A stretch of DNA of 64,000 nt from Sneathiella marina (GCF_023746535.1 NZ_CP098747.1:3399501-3463500); one strand, 5' to 3'; counted from the first letter of the stretch, positions 16,524 through 25,800 are shown. Numbers and translations are program-made. The notes: generated by a model not told the origin, from the letters alone.

Positions 16524-18065
16524 ATGCATATTCGTGAATTCGCTAAATCCGTTCCTCAAAAACCGGCCTATATTATGGCAGGCAGTGGAGAGATCGTTAC
16601 TTATGGTCAACTGGATGAAAGATCAAATCAAGCGGCCAATTATTTTCGATCTCTTGGCTTGAAAGTGGGCGATCACGTCGCCTTCCTGATGGAGAATAAT
16701 CCTCGTTTTTTTGAGATTTGCTGGGCGGCTCAACGAGCGGGTTTATATTACACGGCCATCAGTTCACGCTTAACGGCTGAGGAAGCTTCTTATATCATCA
16801 ATGATTGTAGTGCCCGGCTTTTCGTCACCTCTCATTTTAAAGCAGATCTTGCAGAACAGCTTGTGTCGTTAATACCAAATGTCGAAACGCGATTGATGGT
16901 GGACGGCACTTTAGACGGCTTTGAGTCATACGAGGAAATTAGGTCAACTTTTCCAACAACACCCCTGGACGATGAATGCGAGGGCGCGGATATGCTATAT
17001 TCATCTGGAACAACAGGGCGACCGAAAGGCATCAAACCAACGGAGATTGGACGGGCTATAGGGACCGAAGACAACCTCTACAACATCTTGAAAAATGTCT
17101 ACAAGTTTAGCCAGGATTCCATGTATCTATCGCCGGCCCCGCTTTATCACGCGGCCCCGCTTCGCTATAATATGCGCGCCCAGCGATTTGGCGCAACCTG
17201 CGTAATTATGGAGAATTTTGACCCAGAAACGTATCTAAGCCTTGTTGAAAATTACCAGATAACCCACAGTCAGCTTGTGCCAACAATGTTTGTCCGAATG
17301 CTGAAGTTGCCGGAAGAGGTTCGGCATAAGTACAATGTCAGTTCACTGGTAACGGCAATTCATGCAGCGGCCCCCTGCCCCGAAAAAGTGAAATATCAGA
17401 TGATGGATTGGTGGGGACCTATCCTCTGTGAATATTATGGCGGGACGGAGGGCAATGGATATTGTGCTGTTGACCCGCAAGAATGGCTCTCGCATCCAGG
17501 AACTGTCGGACGGGCATATATCGGCGTTCTTCGTATTCTCGGGGAAGATGGTGAGGAACTCCCTGTCGGAGAAACCGGCGCGATCTATTTCTCAGACGGG
17601 AAGGACTTCATTTACCACAATGACCCTGAACGAACAGCAGAAAGTCATAATGACAAAGGCTGGAGCACTTTGGGAGATGTTGGTTACCTGGATGAAGATG
17701 GTTTCCTTTATCTCACCGACCGTCAAAGCTACATGATCATTTCCGGCGGCGTGAACATTTATCCCCAAGAAATTGAAGATCTACTGCTGACCCACCCGAA
17801 AGTTTATGATGCAGCTGTTTTTGGCGTACCAAACGAGGATTTTGGAGAGGAAGTTAAAGCTGTCATCCAACCCATGGAGATGAACAATGCAGGTGAAGAA
17901 CTACAACAAGAGCTGTTGGCTTTTTGCCGTGCCAATATCAGCCACGTCAAATGTCCGCGCTCCATAGACTTTGAAGCAGAGCTTCCCCGCCATCCGACAG
18001 GGAAACTCTATAAGCGGCTTTTAAAAGACAAATATTGGGGCGAAAAAAAGTCGCGTATCATTTAG
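16524..18065 (+). CDS. AMP-binding acyl-CoA synthetase
   Basis: A 513-residue ANL-family ligase. The P-loop is YSSGTTGRPKGIK at residues 159-171. YYGGTEGNG is the A5-type motif, and GDVGYLDEDGFLYLTDR followed by SGGVNIYPQEIE the hinge region. The C-terminal catalytic Lys lies in PTGKLYKRLLKDKYW. It activates a carboxylate with ATP to an acyl-adenylate and then a CoA thioester. It is last of the plus-strand block with the TRAP transporter and dehydrogenases and is probably the activating enzyme for the imported acid; the chain type cannot be read from sequence. The convergent ribH stop is 2 bases away. Confidence 0.92.
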   Translation: MHIREFAKSVPQKPAYIMAGSGEIVTYGQLDERSNQAANYFRSLGLKVGDHVAFLMENNPRFFEICWAAQRAGLYYTAISSRLTAEEASYIINDCSARLFVTSHFKADLAEQLVSLIPNVETRLMVDGTLDGFESYEEIRSTFPTTPLDDECEGADMLYSSGTTGRPKGIKPTEIGRAIGTEDNLYNILKNVYKFSQDSMYLSPAPLYHAAPLRYNMRAQRFGATCVIMENFDPETYLSLVENYQITHSQLVPTMFVRMLKLPEEVRHKYNVSSLVTAIHAAAPCPEKVKYQMMDWWGPILCEYYGGTEGNGYCAVDPQEWLSHPGTVGRAYIGVLRILGEDGEELPVGETGAIYFSDGKDFIYHNDPERTAESHNDKGWSTLGDVGYLDEDGFLYLTDRQSYMIISGGVNIYPQEIEDLLLTHPKVYDAAVFGVPNEDFGEEVKAVIQPMEMNNAGEELQQELLAFCRANISHVKCPRSIDFEAELPRHPTGKLYKRLLKDKYWGEKKSRII

Positions 18066-18067
18066 CC

Positions 18068-18580
18068 TCAAGAAGCCAGTTTTCGTTGATCGAGATTCTG
18101 TATATTTTCAAGCGTCAGATGACAGGCATTGGCCGCTTCGCGCCCTTTAAGAACAAAATGCTGCCTGAAGAAATCCATATGTGCTTCGGTCTCCTGAAAA
18201 TGGTGTGGCGTGAGAACAACTGATAAAATTGGCACACCTGTCTCTAGTTGGACCTGCATCATGCCATCCAAAACAGTTTTTGCGACAAAGTCATGTCGAT
18301 ATATTCCGCCATCAACAATTAGACCTGTTGCCATTACCAGATCATATTGCCCTGTTTCCGATAGCTTTTTCGCCATCAACGGTATCTCCAAACTTCCCGG
18401 CACATCGAAAATATCAAAAACTCCTTTCTGATATCCTTGATCACCAAGCGCTGCAATAAAGGATTGCGTTGCTTGCTGAACAATATCTGCATGCCAATTG
18501 GCTTGAATAATCGCTACTTTTTTATGACTTAACGGGGAATTTGGGTTCTGATTGTCATTTTCAGTATTTTTGTTTTTCAT
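18068..18580 (-). CDS. ribH: 6,7-dimethyl-8-ribityllumazine synthase, type II
   Basis: A 170-residue lumazine synthase that joins 5-amino-6-ribitylaminouracil and dihydroxybutanone phosphate in riboflavin synthesis. Motifs are VAIIQANWHADI near residue 20, FDVPGSLEIPLMAK, the catalytic His region IYRHDFVAKTVLDGMM, and VVLTPHHFQE, the last characteristic of the RibH2 (decameric) type of Rhizobiales. The ATG at 18580 has AAGG about 9 bases upstream; longer readings enter the leader. The start is preceded by an FMN riboswitch. No other rib gene is near, so this is a stand-alone riboswitch-controlled copy. Confidence 0.92.
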   Translation of the reverse strand: MKNKNTENDNQNPNSPLSHKKVAIIQANWHADIVQQATQSFIAALGDQGYQKGVFDIFDVPGSLEIPLMAKKLSETGQYDLVMATGLIVDGGIYRHDFVAKTVLDGMMQVQLETGVPILSVVLTPHHFQETEAHMDFFRQHFVLKGREAANACHLTLENIQNLDQRKLAS

Positions 18581-18671
18581 TTTTTTGGGCCTTGCTTTTA
18601 AGTTGACAAAAACCCAAGGCAGATAGGAACGGGATATCGCACGCCAATGCAGCTCACCACAGCTCATTCCA

Positions 18672-18810
18672 TGTTCTCTTTCATCCGGACTATGACCGTC
18701 GGCTTTGGAATTACACCAAATCTGCTGACCCCGCCGAAACGGGCGCTCGCGGGCTTAAACAATTCATTGTTCTTACCGCCGGTAGGGACTTTCACCCTGC
18801 CCTGAGAACA
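18672..18810 (-). promoter_or_regulatory. FMN riboswitch (RFN element)
   Basis: The minus strand carries all conserved blocks of the FMN aptamer. P1 is TGTTCTC/GAGAACA (18810-18804 with 18678-18672). Then come CAGGGTGAAAGTCCCTACCG, GGCGGTAAG, a variable arm with GCCCGCGAGC, GGTCAGCAGATTTGGTG, AATTCCAAAGCCGACGGTC and ATAGTCCGGATGAAAGAG. It ends about 90 bases before ribH. I did not see a clear terminator stem in the expression platform, so control may be by ribosome-site access. Confidence 0.96.
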
Positions 18811-18988
18811 TTCCTCAAATCTGAAGAGGAATATCGCACATCATTCTAAAGTGCTTTTGATCAATTGCAAGAAGAGGTCAGACAAATTGCTATTTATTAT
18901 GTAAATACCTTCTTTACGCTAGCGCAGCTGCAAATATTACCCTACGTAAAGTGTTATCCATATAAGCGGCAAACATCGAGGACATTCA

Positions 18989-19339
18989 TTGAACGCGAAA
19001 GAATTTACGAAACTGGTAAAAGAATCGATCACTTACAATCAGCTGGAAAGATACTTCCTGGTGGATCAGGGGAACCTGGAATCCTTGAATGATCATTTTA
19101 CCCTTCGTCCAGATATCGATGCAATTGAGGAAGACATGGCTTCTGCTGGGGGTCTAAAGCTCTCCCACGCCCAACGCCGAATGCTAGTTGTCCTTGTCGC
19201 TCTTTGGGATGGTCGCGTTGCTGACAAAGTCTTCTCAAATGGCATGGGCGATCTTCCCAAGGTCATCCAGTCCATGGACAGAAACAATCGTGAACTGTTC
19301 GCTGAATTGGTTGTATCCTATCCGGGTTGGGGAAACTAG
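18989..19339 (+). CDS. Hypothetical protein, 116 residues
   Basis: I do not recognise a family. The product is soluble, mixed-charge and probably helical, with no signal peptide or membrane segment. SHAQRRMLVVLVALWDGRVADKV in its middle looks like a well-packed helical core. The start is TTG with GAGGA 6 bases upstream; no suitable ATG exists before the core. It lies 104 bases upstream of dgt on the same strand and may be cotranscribed. The reading frame is intact and its codon use resembles neighbouring genes. Confidence 0.65.
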   Translation: MNAKEFTKLVKESITYNQLERYFLVDQGNLESLNDHFTLRPDIDAIEEDMASAGGLKLSHAQRRMLVVLVALWDGRVADKVFSNGMGDLPKVIQSMDRNNRELFAELVVSYPGWGN

Positions 19340-19443
19340 CCACAAAGAACTGGTTCCTTTGTCAGTGACAGGCTAATGTTTAAACTACGACATGATTACA
19401 GTAAGTTAGCAAGTATTTATGAACAATGAGATAGATTTCTCCG

Positions 19444-20778
19444 ATGATGGACTGGAACAGACTTCTTTCGACGAAACGCTTCGGACAGGACCATAACGAT
19501 CCTGTTATTGCCTCGCGCAGCCCCTTTCACAAAGATCAAGACCGAATTGTCTTCTCATCTGCATTTCGACGGCTGCAGGACAAAACCCAGGTTCATACTC
19601 TGGCAGAAAGTGATTATGTCAGAACCCGGCTTACGCACTCGATGGAAGCAGCCTCTGTAGGTCGGTCATTAGGCGCAAATGCCGGCCAGGTCATCATAGA
19701 TAGGCATCTTAAGGACAGCGATTTCAGTCCCGCAGATTTTGGCCATATATTGTCTGCGGCCTGCATGGCCCACGACATCGGAAATCCGCCATTCGGTCAT
19801 TTTGGCGAGGAAATTATCCGCGACTGGTTTATGAACGGCGCAGGTTCAAAATCCCGAGCTAACAGTTTAACGGCCGAGCAAAAAGCCGATTTTGAAATGT
19901 TCGAGGGAAATGCTCAGGGTTTCAGAATTTTGACGAAGCTGCAAAATTGGCGCAATGCTGGAGGGCTCCGCCTTTCTTATGCGACGCTGGGTACCTTTAT
20001 GAAATACCCGCGAACTTCAATAATAAAGAACATAATTCCAGGCGATAGCGGCGGGAAGAAATTCGGCATTATGCAGTCAGAGCAGGAAATTTTTGGCGAA
20101 ATAGCAACGGAGCTTGGTTTGCTCAAACGCGGCTCGGAGAATTATTGGAGCCGTCACCCGCTCGCCTATTTGGTCGAAGCTGCAGATGATATCTGCTATT
20201 CCGTTGTCGATATCGAAGATGGATTTAAACTCGGGCGTCTGGGATTTGCAGAAACAGAAGACCTGATGCTACGAATTTATGGAGGTCGGCCGAAGCGCTA
20301 TGCTGAAGTGAATGAAAATTCTGAACGCATTTCCTATTTACGCGCAAAATGCATCGGAAAGCTTATTGGGGAGGTGTCGGACATATTTAAGGATTGCGAA
20401 GGCGCCATACTTTCCGGGAATTTTACTGGTGATTTGCTTCATCAATCCACCAAAGCTAGCCTATTTGTGGAGATTGAAGAACTTTGCAAAAGAGAAATCT
20501 ATCATCACCGAGATCGGATACAGGCTGAATTAAGTGGCGCTGAAATCCTCTCAACCCTCTTAAAAGCTTTCTATTCCGCAAATCTCGATTGGGAAAATTT
20601 TCAGAATGAGGGAACTGTCATGAGTCCGCGTTCATCCGTCCTTATGCATCTTTTTCCAGGTGGCGAAGCATCAAAAAGATCTCGATATGAATGGTTATTG
20701 GAAGTGACAGATTTCGTTTCCGGGATGACAGATTCTTATGCTCTGCGACAATTCAAAGAACTTAAAGGTATCGGCTAG
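19444..20778 (+). CDS. dgt: Deoxyguanosinetriphosphate triphosphohydrolase-like protein
   Basis: A 444-residue HD-domain dNTPase, which cleaves dGTP (or other dNTPs) to the nucleoside and tripolyphosphate. The metal-binding HD residues are seen in TRLTHSMEA (His65), CMAHDIGNPPFGHFGEE (His110-Asp111, His119) and later LAYLVEAADDICYSVVD. The N-terminal SPFHKDQDRIVFSSAFRRLQ is typical of the family. Two adjacent ATGs (19444, 19447) are possible starts; neither has a strong ribosome site. The next gene is a DUF2336 protein. Confidence 0.92.
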   Translation: MMDWNRLLSTKRFGQDHNDPVIASRSPFHKDQDRIVFSSAFRRLQDKTQVHTLAESDYVRTRLTHSMEAASVGRSLGANAGQVIIDRHLKDSDFSPADFGHILSAACMAHDIGNPPFGHFGEEIIRDWFMNGAGSKSRANSLTAEQKADFEMFEGNAQGFRILTKLQNWRNAGGLRLSYATLGTFMKYPRTSIIKNIIPGDSGGKKFGIMQSEQEIFGEIATELGLLKRGSENYWSRHPLAYLVEAADDICYSVVDIEDGFKLGRLGFAETEDLMLRIYGGRPKRYAEVNENSERISYLRAKCIGKLIGEVSDIFKDCEGAILSGNFTGDLLHQSTKASLFVEIEELCKREIYHHRDRIQAELSGAEILSTLLKAFYSANLDWENFQNEGTVMSPRSSVLMHLFPGGEASKRSRYEWLLEVTDFVSGMTDSYALRQFKELKGIG

Positions 20779-20921
20779 AAAAACCTGGCCTCAGTGCTTT
20801 ATAAATTTTCGTTTCTTTTCAAATAGTTAAAAGTATAAACATTACATTGCCTAACCGTTAACAAAAACTTCAGGCCCGAAGTAATAAAATAAGGCACTTT
20901 TTACAATGTAAGATGCCTTGA

Positions 20922-22034
20922 ATGCTGCTTGAACCCTCAATCGCTGGCGGACCAATCGCCCGCATGTTTGCAGACATGCCGGTTAAAACCCGCACTAAGA
21001 CAGCCCATACCGTTGCCCAAGACTACGCAACAACCTCGATGTCTCGCGATGATCTTGCGTTGGCCGAAGCTATTATTAATTATCTCCTCCTTGATATCGA
21101 TCCTGCTGTACGTGCTGCTCTTTCCGAAGAATTGAAAGATTGTAACTTTCTCAATCGCGAAGCCGTAAAAAAGCTTGCGCAGGATATTGATGTGGTTTCG
21201 TTGCCGATCATCGCGTTATCTCCTTTGCTGACCGAACGTGATTTACTGGAGATCTTTGAAACTGCAAGTGAAGCCAAACAAATAGCAATTGCAGATCGTG
21301 CAGAGCTTGACCTGGTCGTTACAGATCAAATAGCCGAACGAGCTTGCTTCGAAGCGGTCGAGGCTTGTCTTGAAAATCAAGGGGCGATAATTGGCAGGAA
21401 AGGCTATCAGCATATCTTGGCACGGTTCGGCAATGAAGAAAGTATCCAAGAACTCCTCGTCCGACGACCCAGCCTGCCAAAAGACACGGTAAAGCGCCTT
21501 TGCGAGTTCATCTCAGAGGATAATAAACAAGAACTGATGGAAGGAGATCATCTTTCAGATGCCCTTTCAGCCCGCATGATACTCAATGCACGCGAGCGCG
21601 TTTTGGCAAAGAGCCTGAGCCGGAGAATGACGGATTACGAGCAAAAGAAAGCCTCCATTTCGTTGCAAAAAGAAGGCCGTCTTACTGCAACACTCATGCT
21701 GCGATCCCTGATATCCGGAAATCAGTCTTTTTTTCTATCTGCTCTTGCAGAAGCCTCCGGTATTTCGAAAAAGCGTGTAAATTCCTTAACTTCCGGCCGT
21801 GGTTATCTTGGTTTCAAGCGACTATATGAACGCGCAGAAATGCCAAATTACCTTTACGAGGCGTTTCGAACGGTATTGGAAGAACAGCGAAATGCGCGGC
21901 ATTATCATCCACGTGCGGACATGGACAACCTCCAGCAACGCTTGATTGACAGAATAGCCCATGTATACGAATGGGAGGATGATTTGAGCTTGGAAGAGTT
22001 AATGGAAAAACTACTTCCCAAGCGAATATATTAA
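20922..22034 (+). CDS. DUF2336 domain-containing protein
   Basis: A 370-residue soluble, helical protein. The domain from about residue 35 to 270 has the DUF2336 repeat-like pattern of buried Leu/Ala helices (SEELKDCNFLNREAVKKLA, then LSPLLTERDLLEIF) found widely in Alphaproteobacteria. Its function is unknown. The N-terminal residues DLALAEAIINYLLLDIDPAVRAALSEEL are also typical. The ribosome site before the ATG at 20922 is weak. It stands alone, 143 bases after dgt. Confidence 0.8.
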   Translation: MLLEPSIAGGPIARMFADMPVKTRTKTAHTVAQDYATTSMSRDDLALAEAIINYLLLDIDPAVRAALSEELKDCNFLNREAVKKLAQDIDVVSLPIIALSPLLTERDLLEIFETASEAKQIAIADRAELDLVVTDQIAERACFEAVEACLENQGAIIGRKGYQHILARFGNEESIQELLVRRPSLPKDTVKRLCEFISEDNKQELMEGDHLSDALSARMILNARERVLAKSLSRRMTDYEQKKASISLQKEGRLTATLMLRSLISGNQSFFLSALAEASGISKKRVNSLTSGRGYLGFKRLYERAEMPNYLYEAFRTVLEEQRNARHYHPRADMDNLQQRLIDRIAHVYEWEDDLSLEELMEKLLPKRIY

Positions 22035-22068
22035 CCCGTAAACTGCATTGGGCGCCTGATAAACTCTG

Positions 22069-22674
22069 ATGGATGGTTCAGTGACAAAAACAATCGACTA
22101 CTATGTAACGCTCGTTTCCCCATGGACTTTTATGGGACATGACCGCCTGGTAAAATTGGCCGAAGAAAATGAAGCTGTCATTAATATTCTTCCGGTCAAC
22201 TTTGGCCGTGTCTTTAGTGAAACCGGCGGTTTACCGTTAGCAAAACGCAGCCAGCAACGACAGGATTATCGCTTACAGGAACTTGCCCGTTGGAAAATTG
22301 AATTGGATCTTCCTATCCAAATCCATCCGAAATTCTTTCCGGCATCTGACCAAATAGCGGCCTTAATGGTAATGGCTGCAAAGCAACAAGGTTTGGATGC
22401 GGTCTCTCTTGGCGGAAATTTCTTACGTGCGGTCTGGGTCGAAGAAAAGAATATCGCTGATGAAGTAACCGCTATTGAAATAGCGAATAGCCTTGGTATG
22501 AATGGACAGGCGTTATTTGAAGACAGTCAGGCGCCAGAATTTCTCGTTGAATACAATGCCAATACGGAAATTGCGATTAACAGAGGTGCTTTTGGCGCGC
22601 CATCATATATAGTTGATGATGAAGTCTTTTGGGGTCAGGACCGACTGCATTTTGTTGAAAAGAAACTAAAATAA
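22069..22674 (+). CDS. 2-hydroxychromene-2-carboxylate isomerase family protein (kappa GST/DsbA fold)
   Basis: A 201-residue thioredoxin-fold protein. It begins IDYYVTLVSPWTFMGHDRL, where the Ser of SPW takes the catalytic glutathione-contacting place of the kappa-class family, and ends GAFGAPSYIVDDEVFWGQDRL, the standard C-terminal motif. Members isomerise chromene carboxylates in naphthalene breakdown or act as general glutathione transferases; no aromatic pathway is seen here, so the substrate is open. An esterase gene follows after 18 bases, probably in the same operon. Confidence 0.85.
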   Translation: MDGSVTKTIDYYVTLVSPWTFMGHDRLVKLAEENEAVINILPVNFGRVFSETGGLPLAKRSQQRQDYRLQELARWKIELDLPIQIHPKFFPASDQIAALMVMAAKQQGLDAVSLGGNFLRAVWVEEKNIADEVTAIEIANSLGMNGQALFEDSQAPEFLVEYNANTEIAINRGAFGAPSYIVDDEVFWGQDRLHFVEKKLK

Positions 22675-22692
22675 TAAAAAGGGAAATCAGGG

Positions 22693-23631
22693 ATGACACT
22701 AGATCCACAAGCAAAATGGGTTTTGGATATCGCGAAGGAAAAAGCCTTACCAACTCTAGACCAACTCTCACCTGAAGCTGCGAAGGCGGATTACAGTGAA
22801 CGCGCCACCACGTTGACTTTCAAGGATGTTGAGATTGGCGAAACGTTCGATTTGAATATTCCGGGCCCGCTTGGCGACATACCTATTCGAATTTATCATC
22901 CAGTTGGAATGAAAGAATCCCTGCCTGTCCTGGTTTATTACCACGGCGGTGGATGGGTTGTTGGCAATATTGACACACATGACGCTCTCTGCCGCACAAT
23001 TGCGAACAAGGGTCCTTTTGTCGTCGTCTCCGTTGATTATCGAATGGGACCTGAGGCTCCCTTTCCGGCTGCTGTGATTGATTCTGTTGCAGCTCTGAAC
23101 TGGACTTCAGAAAATATCGCCGACTACAAAGGCGACCAGGAGCAAATTGCAGTCGGTGGCGACAGCGCGGGCGGTAATTTGTCGACAGTTGTTTGTTTAA
23201 ACGCACTCAAGGAAAAATCTTTTTTGCCGAAATTTCAATGGCTGATCTATCCGGCAACAAATATGTCAATGGAGACGGCTTCCCATAAAAGTTTCGCCGA
23301 AGGGTATTTTCTGACAAACACATTGATGGTCTATTTTCAAAAAAACTATCTAGTGGATTTTGATGATTTATCTGACTGGCGTGCGTCTCCATTATGTGCG
23401 GATAGCCTGGCAGGACTGCCACCGGCTTTGATCCAGACCGCCGGTTTTGATCCGTTAAAAGATGAAGGTATGGCGTACGCTGCGCGAATGAATGCAGAGG
23501 GAAGTCGTGCAAAGCATACTGACTATGGCGGCATGATACATGGTTTCATCAACCTGGGCGGAGTGCTAGATCAAGCAACTATCGCCATTGACGAAGGCAT
23601 AGCAGAACTAAAAAGTGCTTTAGAAGTATAG
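22693..23631 (+). CDS. Alpha/beta hydrolase, hormone-sensitive-lipase family (family IV esterase)
   Basis: A 312-residue cytoplasmic esterase. The oxyanion motif HGGGWVVGN is near residues 84-92 and the nucleophile elbow GGDSAGGN near 155-162. The Asp in FDPLKDEG and His in MIHGFINLGG complete the triad. The family hydrolyses short to medium acyl esters. The ribosome site AAAGGGAAA is good. It follows the kappa-GST-like gene at 18 bases and is the last gene before a 340-base AT-rich gap. Confidence 0.92.
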   Translation: MTLDPQAKWVLDIAKEKALPTLDQLSPEAAKADYSERATTLTFKDVEIGETFDLNIPGPLGDIPIRIYHPVGMKESLPVLVYYHGGGWVVGNIDTHDALCRTIANKGPFVVVSVDYRMGPEAPFPAAVIDSVAALNWTSENIADYKGDQEQIAVGGDSAGGNLSTVVCLNALKEKSFLPKFQWLIYPATNMSMETASHKSFAEGYFLTNTLMVYFQKNYLVDFDDLSDWRASPLCADSLAGLPPALIQTAGFDPLKDEGMAYAARMNAEGSRAKHTDYGGMIHGFINLGGVLDQATIAIDEGIAELKSALEV

Positions 23632-23971
23632 TTATTCTACTGATATATATAGCTGGGCATAAATATTGTATCTATGTAAATATTCGGATTTTTCTATTGG
23701 AAAAACCTAATTGTACATAGTTTTTCCTTCTGATTGTTTTCATTTTTATTTGTTTATAGCTTCAACAAAACGACTTTTCTTAAAATTTTATCTTTTATTA
23801 ACTAACTTCCACTTATTACTTTCATGTTGAACACGAAGCCGCATTTTCTGAAGGCGGACATAATTCGTGAAGACGGCAGAGCAATATGGCGAACCGGCCT
23901 CTAATGAGTACCGAATGACCAAAATATTGTTCTCGTCAATAAGTAAAACTGTATGGAGGTAAGGACAGTAA
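23632..23971. other. AT-rich intergenic region before the PAS gene
   Basis: This 340-base gap has no convincing gene. A perfect 8-bp inverted repeat GGAAAAAC (23699-23706) / GTTTTTCC (23720-23727), followed by a T-rich stretch, could be a weak terminator for the esterase gene. GGAGG and AAGGA before 23972 serve the PAS gene. I found no clear promoter boxes, including no obvious flagellar sigma-28 motif. Confidence 0.4.
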
Positions 23972-24505
23972 ATGGTTGATAGAAGTACAACGGGCAAAGA
24001 AATATTCTTCGATGAGAATGAAATCATCGTTAGCAAAACAGATTTGAAGGGTCATTTGACCTATTGCAACACCCTCTTTTTGAAATTAGCGGGCTATATG
24101 GAGCATGAATGCCTCGGGCAACCCCATAGCATGATCCGCCATCCAGAAATGCCACGATCTGTTTTCAAGCTACTCTGGGATACAATTCAAAATGAAGAAG
24201 AAATTTTCGCCTATGTGGTGAATAGGGCGAAGAATGGTGACCATTATTGGGTGTTGGCACATGTAACAATTAGCAAAGACGAAACCGGAAAAGTGATTGG
24301 TTATCATTCCAATCGCCGGGCTCCAAAACGCGATATCCTCGACAATACCATTCGCCCACTTTACCGCGAGCTCTGTGCAATCGAAAAACAGCATAACGAT
24401 CGCAAGGCCGGCCTAGAAGCTTCAACTCAGAAACTGATGGAAACCATCAGTGGCACGGGTATGGAATATGGCGAATTTGTTGCCGGCCTGTCACGTGCAG
24501 CTTAG
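23972..24505 (+). CDS. Aer-type PAS domain redox sensor, stand-alone
   Basis: A 177-residue protein made of one PAS domain (about residues 10-115) plus a helical tail. It resembles the N-terminus of E. coli Aer: SKTDLKGHLTYCNTLFLKLAG, GQPHSMIRHPEMP, then KNGDHYWVLAHV and LYREL. Arg56 and His57 match Aer Arg57 and His58, needed for FAD binding; Asp60 is replaced by Glu59. There is no membrane segment, HAMP or signalling domain. A soluble chemoreceptor gene follows 56 bases later. Together they look like a split Aer, comparable to the CetB/CetA pair of Campylobacter. Ribosome site AAGGA. Confidence 0.87.
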   Translation: MVDRSTTGKEIFFDENEIIVSKTDLKGHLTYCNTLFLKLAGYMEHECLGQPHSMIRHPEMPRSVFKLLWDTIQNEEEIFAYVVNRAKNGDHYWVLAHVTISKDETGKVIGYHSNRRAPKRDILDNTIRPLYRELCAIEKQHNDRKAGLEASTQKLMETISGTGMEYGEFVAGLSRAA

Positions 24506-24561
24506 TGCACCAGAACAGCCGAAACAGTATAAAATAAAAGCTTGAAGTAAAAGGTAATAAC

Positions 24562-25779
24562 ATGTTTAAACGATTCAAAAAAGCCGAAGAAACAGTGGAG
24601 GCTGGTCAGCCCCTAGAGCCAGTATCAACGGATCAATCAGAGCAAACTGCAACCGCGAAGGAAGCGGTTGACAGCCAACCAATCAGCGAAATGCTGAGTG
24701 TCGTCAAAGCCGTTGCATCGGGTGATTTTGAAGCGCGTATAATCAACGTTCAAACAAGCGGTGAGATCGATGAACTGAAAAACGGTATTAACGAAATCAT
24801 TGACCGGGCCGACGCTTATATTCGTGAGTCCATGGCGTGCCTTGAATTTGTTAGTGAAGGAAAATTCTATCGCCGTATCGAAGAAGGCGGAATGACAAAA
24901 ACTTTGCTTCATGCAACTCGTTCCATCAATAATGCTATTGCTCATATGGAGCAGCGCGAAAACGAATTTCGAGGAGTTGTAAATAAAGTCGAGAGCACCA
25001 TGGGTGATGTTGTCAATTCGGCAACAAGCATGAAAACCACTGCTCAATCAATGGAACAAACGGCTATTAAAACCAGCGAACAAGCAAATAATGTCGCTGC
25101 GGCTGCCGAAGAAACAGCAACAAACGTACAAACGGTAGCTTCGGCGACCGAGGAGCTAACAAGTTCTATTGCCGAAATTGATCGGCAGGTAAAGGAATCA
25201 TCAAAAATTGCAGCGGAAGCCGTCGATGGGGCTACGCAGGCAAATCTCGAGATTAACAGCCTTGCAGAAGCTTCTGAGCGTATTGGACAGGTCGTTGGTC
25301 TGATCACTGATATCGCGTCGCAAACCAACCTTCTCGCCCTCAACGCGACTATCGAGGCTGCACGCGCCGGAGAAGCTGGCAAGGGTTTTGCAGTCGTCGC
25401 ATCGGAAGTGAAAAGTCTGGCATCTCAGACAGCCAATGCAACCAAGGATATTGATGAGCAAATTCAGGATATTCAAAAATCGACACAATCAGCTGTTGGC
25501 TCAGTCTCGTCGGTCAATGAAATCATTAGCCGGATTAGTGATATCACCGGTTCAGTAGCCGCTGCGGTTCAACAGCAATCTGCAGCGACGAAAGAAATTG
25601 CCCAAAGTATTGAGCAAGCCTCGTCTGGAACGAATGAGACAACAAGAAGTATTTCCGAGGTTGGAGAGGCCGCACAGGATTCCGGGGTTGTCGCGGGGCA
25701 AGTGCTGGAAGCAGCTCAGAAGCTGAATGGTATGGCTGACCAGCTCAATGGAGAACTCAAGGCATTTGCTAACGGCTAA
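24562..25779 (+). CDS. Soluble methyl-accepting chemotaxis protein
   Basis: A 405-residue chemoreceptor without any membrane segment or signal peptide. Residues about 40-140 look like two HAMP-type units ([28 protein letters not shown], then [13 protein letters not shown]). The remainder is the long signalling coiled coil with the highly conserved tip [20 protein letters not shown] followed by [15 protein letters not shown]. It should act on CheA/CheW in the cytoplasm. With no sensing domain of its own, the input probably comes from the PAS protein encoded just upstream. No CheR-docking pentapeptide is present at the C-terminus. Confidence 0.92.
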   Translation: MFKRFKKAEETVEAGQPLEPVSTDQSEQTATAKEAVDSQPISEMLSVVKAVASGDFEARIINVQTSGEIDELKNGINEIIDRADAYIRESMACLEFVSEGKFYRRIEEGGMTKTLLHATRSINNAIAHMEQRENEFRGVVNKVESTMGDVVNSATSMKTTAQSMEQTAIKTSEQANNVAAAAEETATNVQTVASATEELTSSIAEIDRQVKESSKIAAEAVDGATQANLEINSLAEASERIGQVVGLITDIASQTNLLALNATIEAARAGEAGKGFAVVASEVKSLASQTANATKDIDEQIQDIQKSTQSAVGSVSSVNEIISRISDITGSVAAAVQQQSAATKEIAQSIEQASSGTNETTRSISEVGEAAQDSGVVAGQVLEAAQKLNGMADQLNGELKAFANG

Positions 25780-25800
25780 AGATTAACTCCATAATATAAA

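Noticed and set aside
18865-19092. 75-codon frame overlapping the unknown gene before dgt
   Set aside because: It overlaps the 116-codon gene, which has a better ribosome site and composition.
23788-24036. 82-codon minus-strand frame before the PAS gene
   Set aside because: It overlaps the PAS start region antisense, with no ribosome site and no domain.
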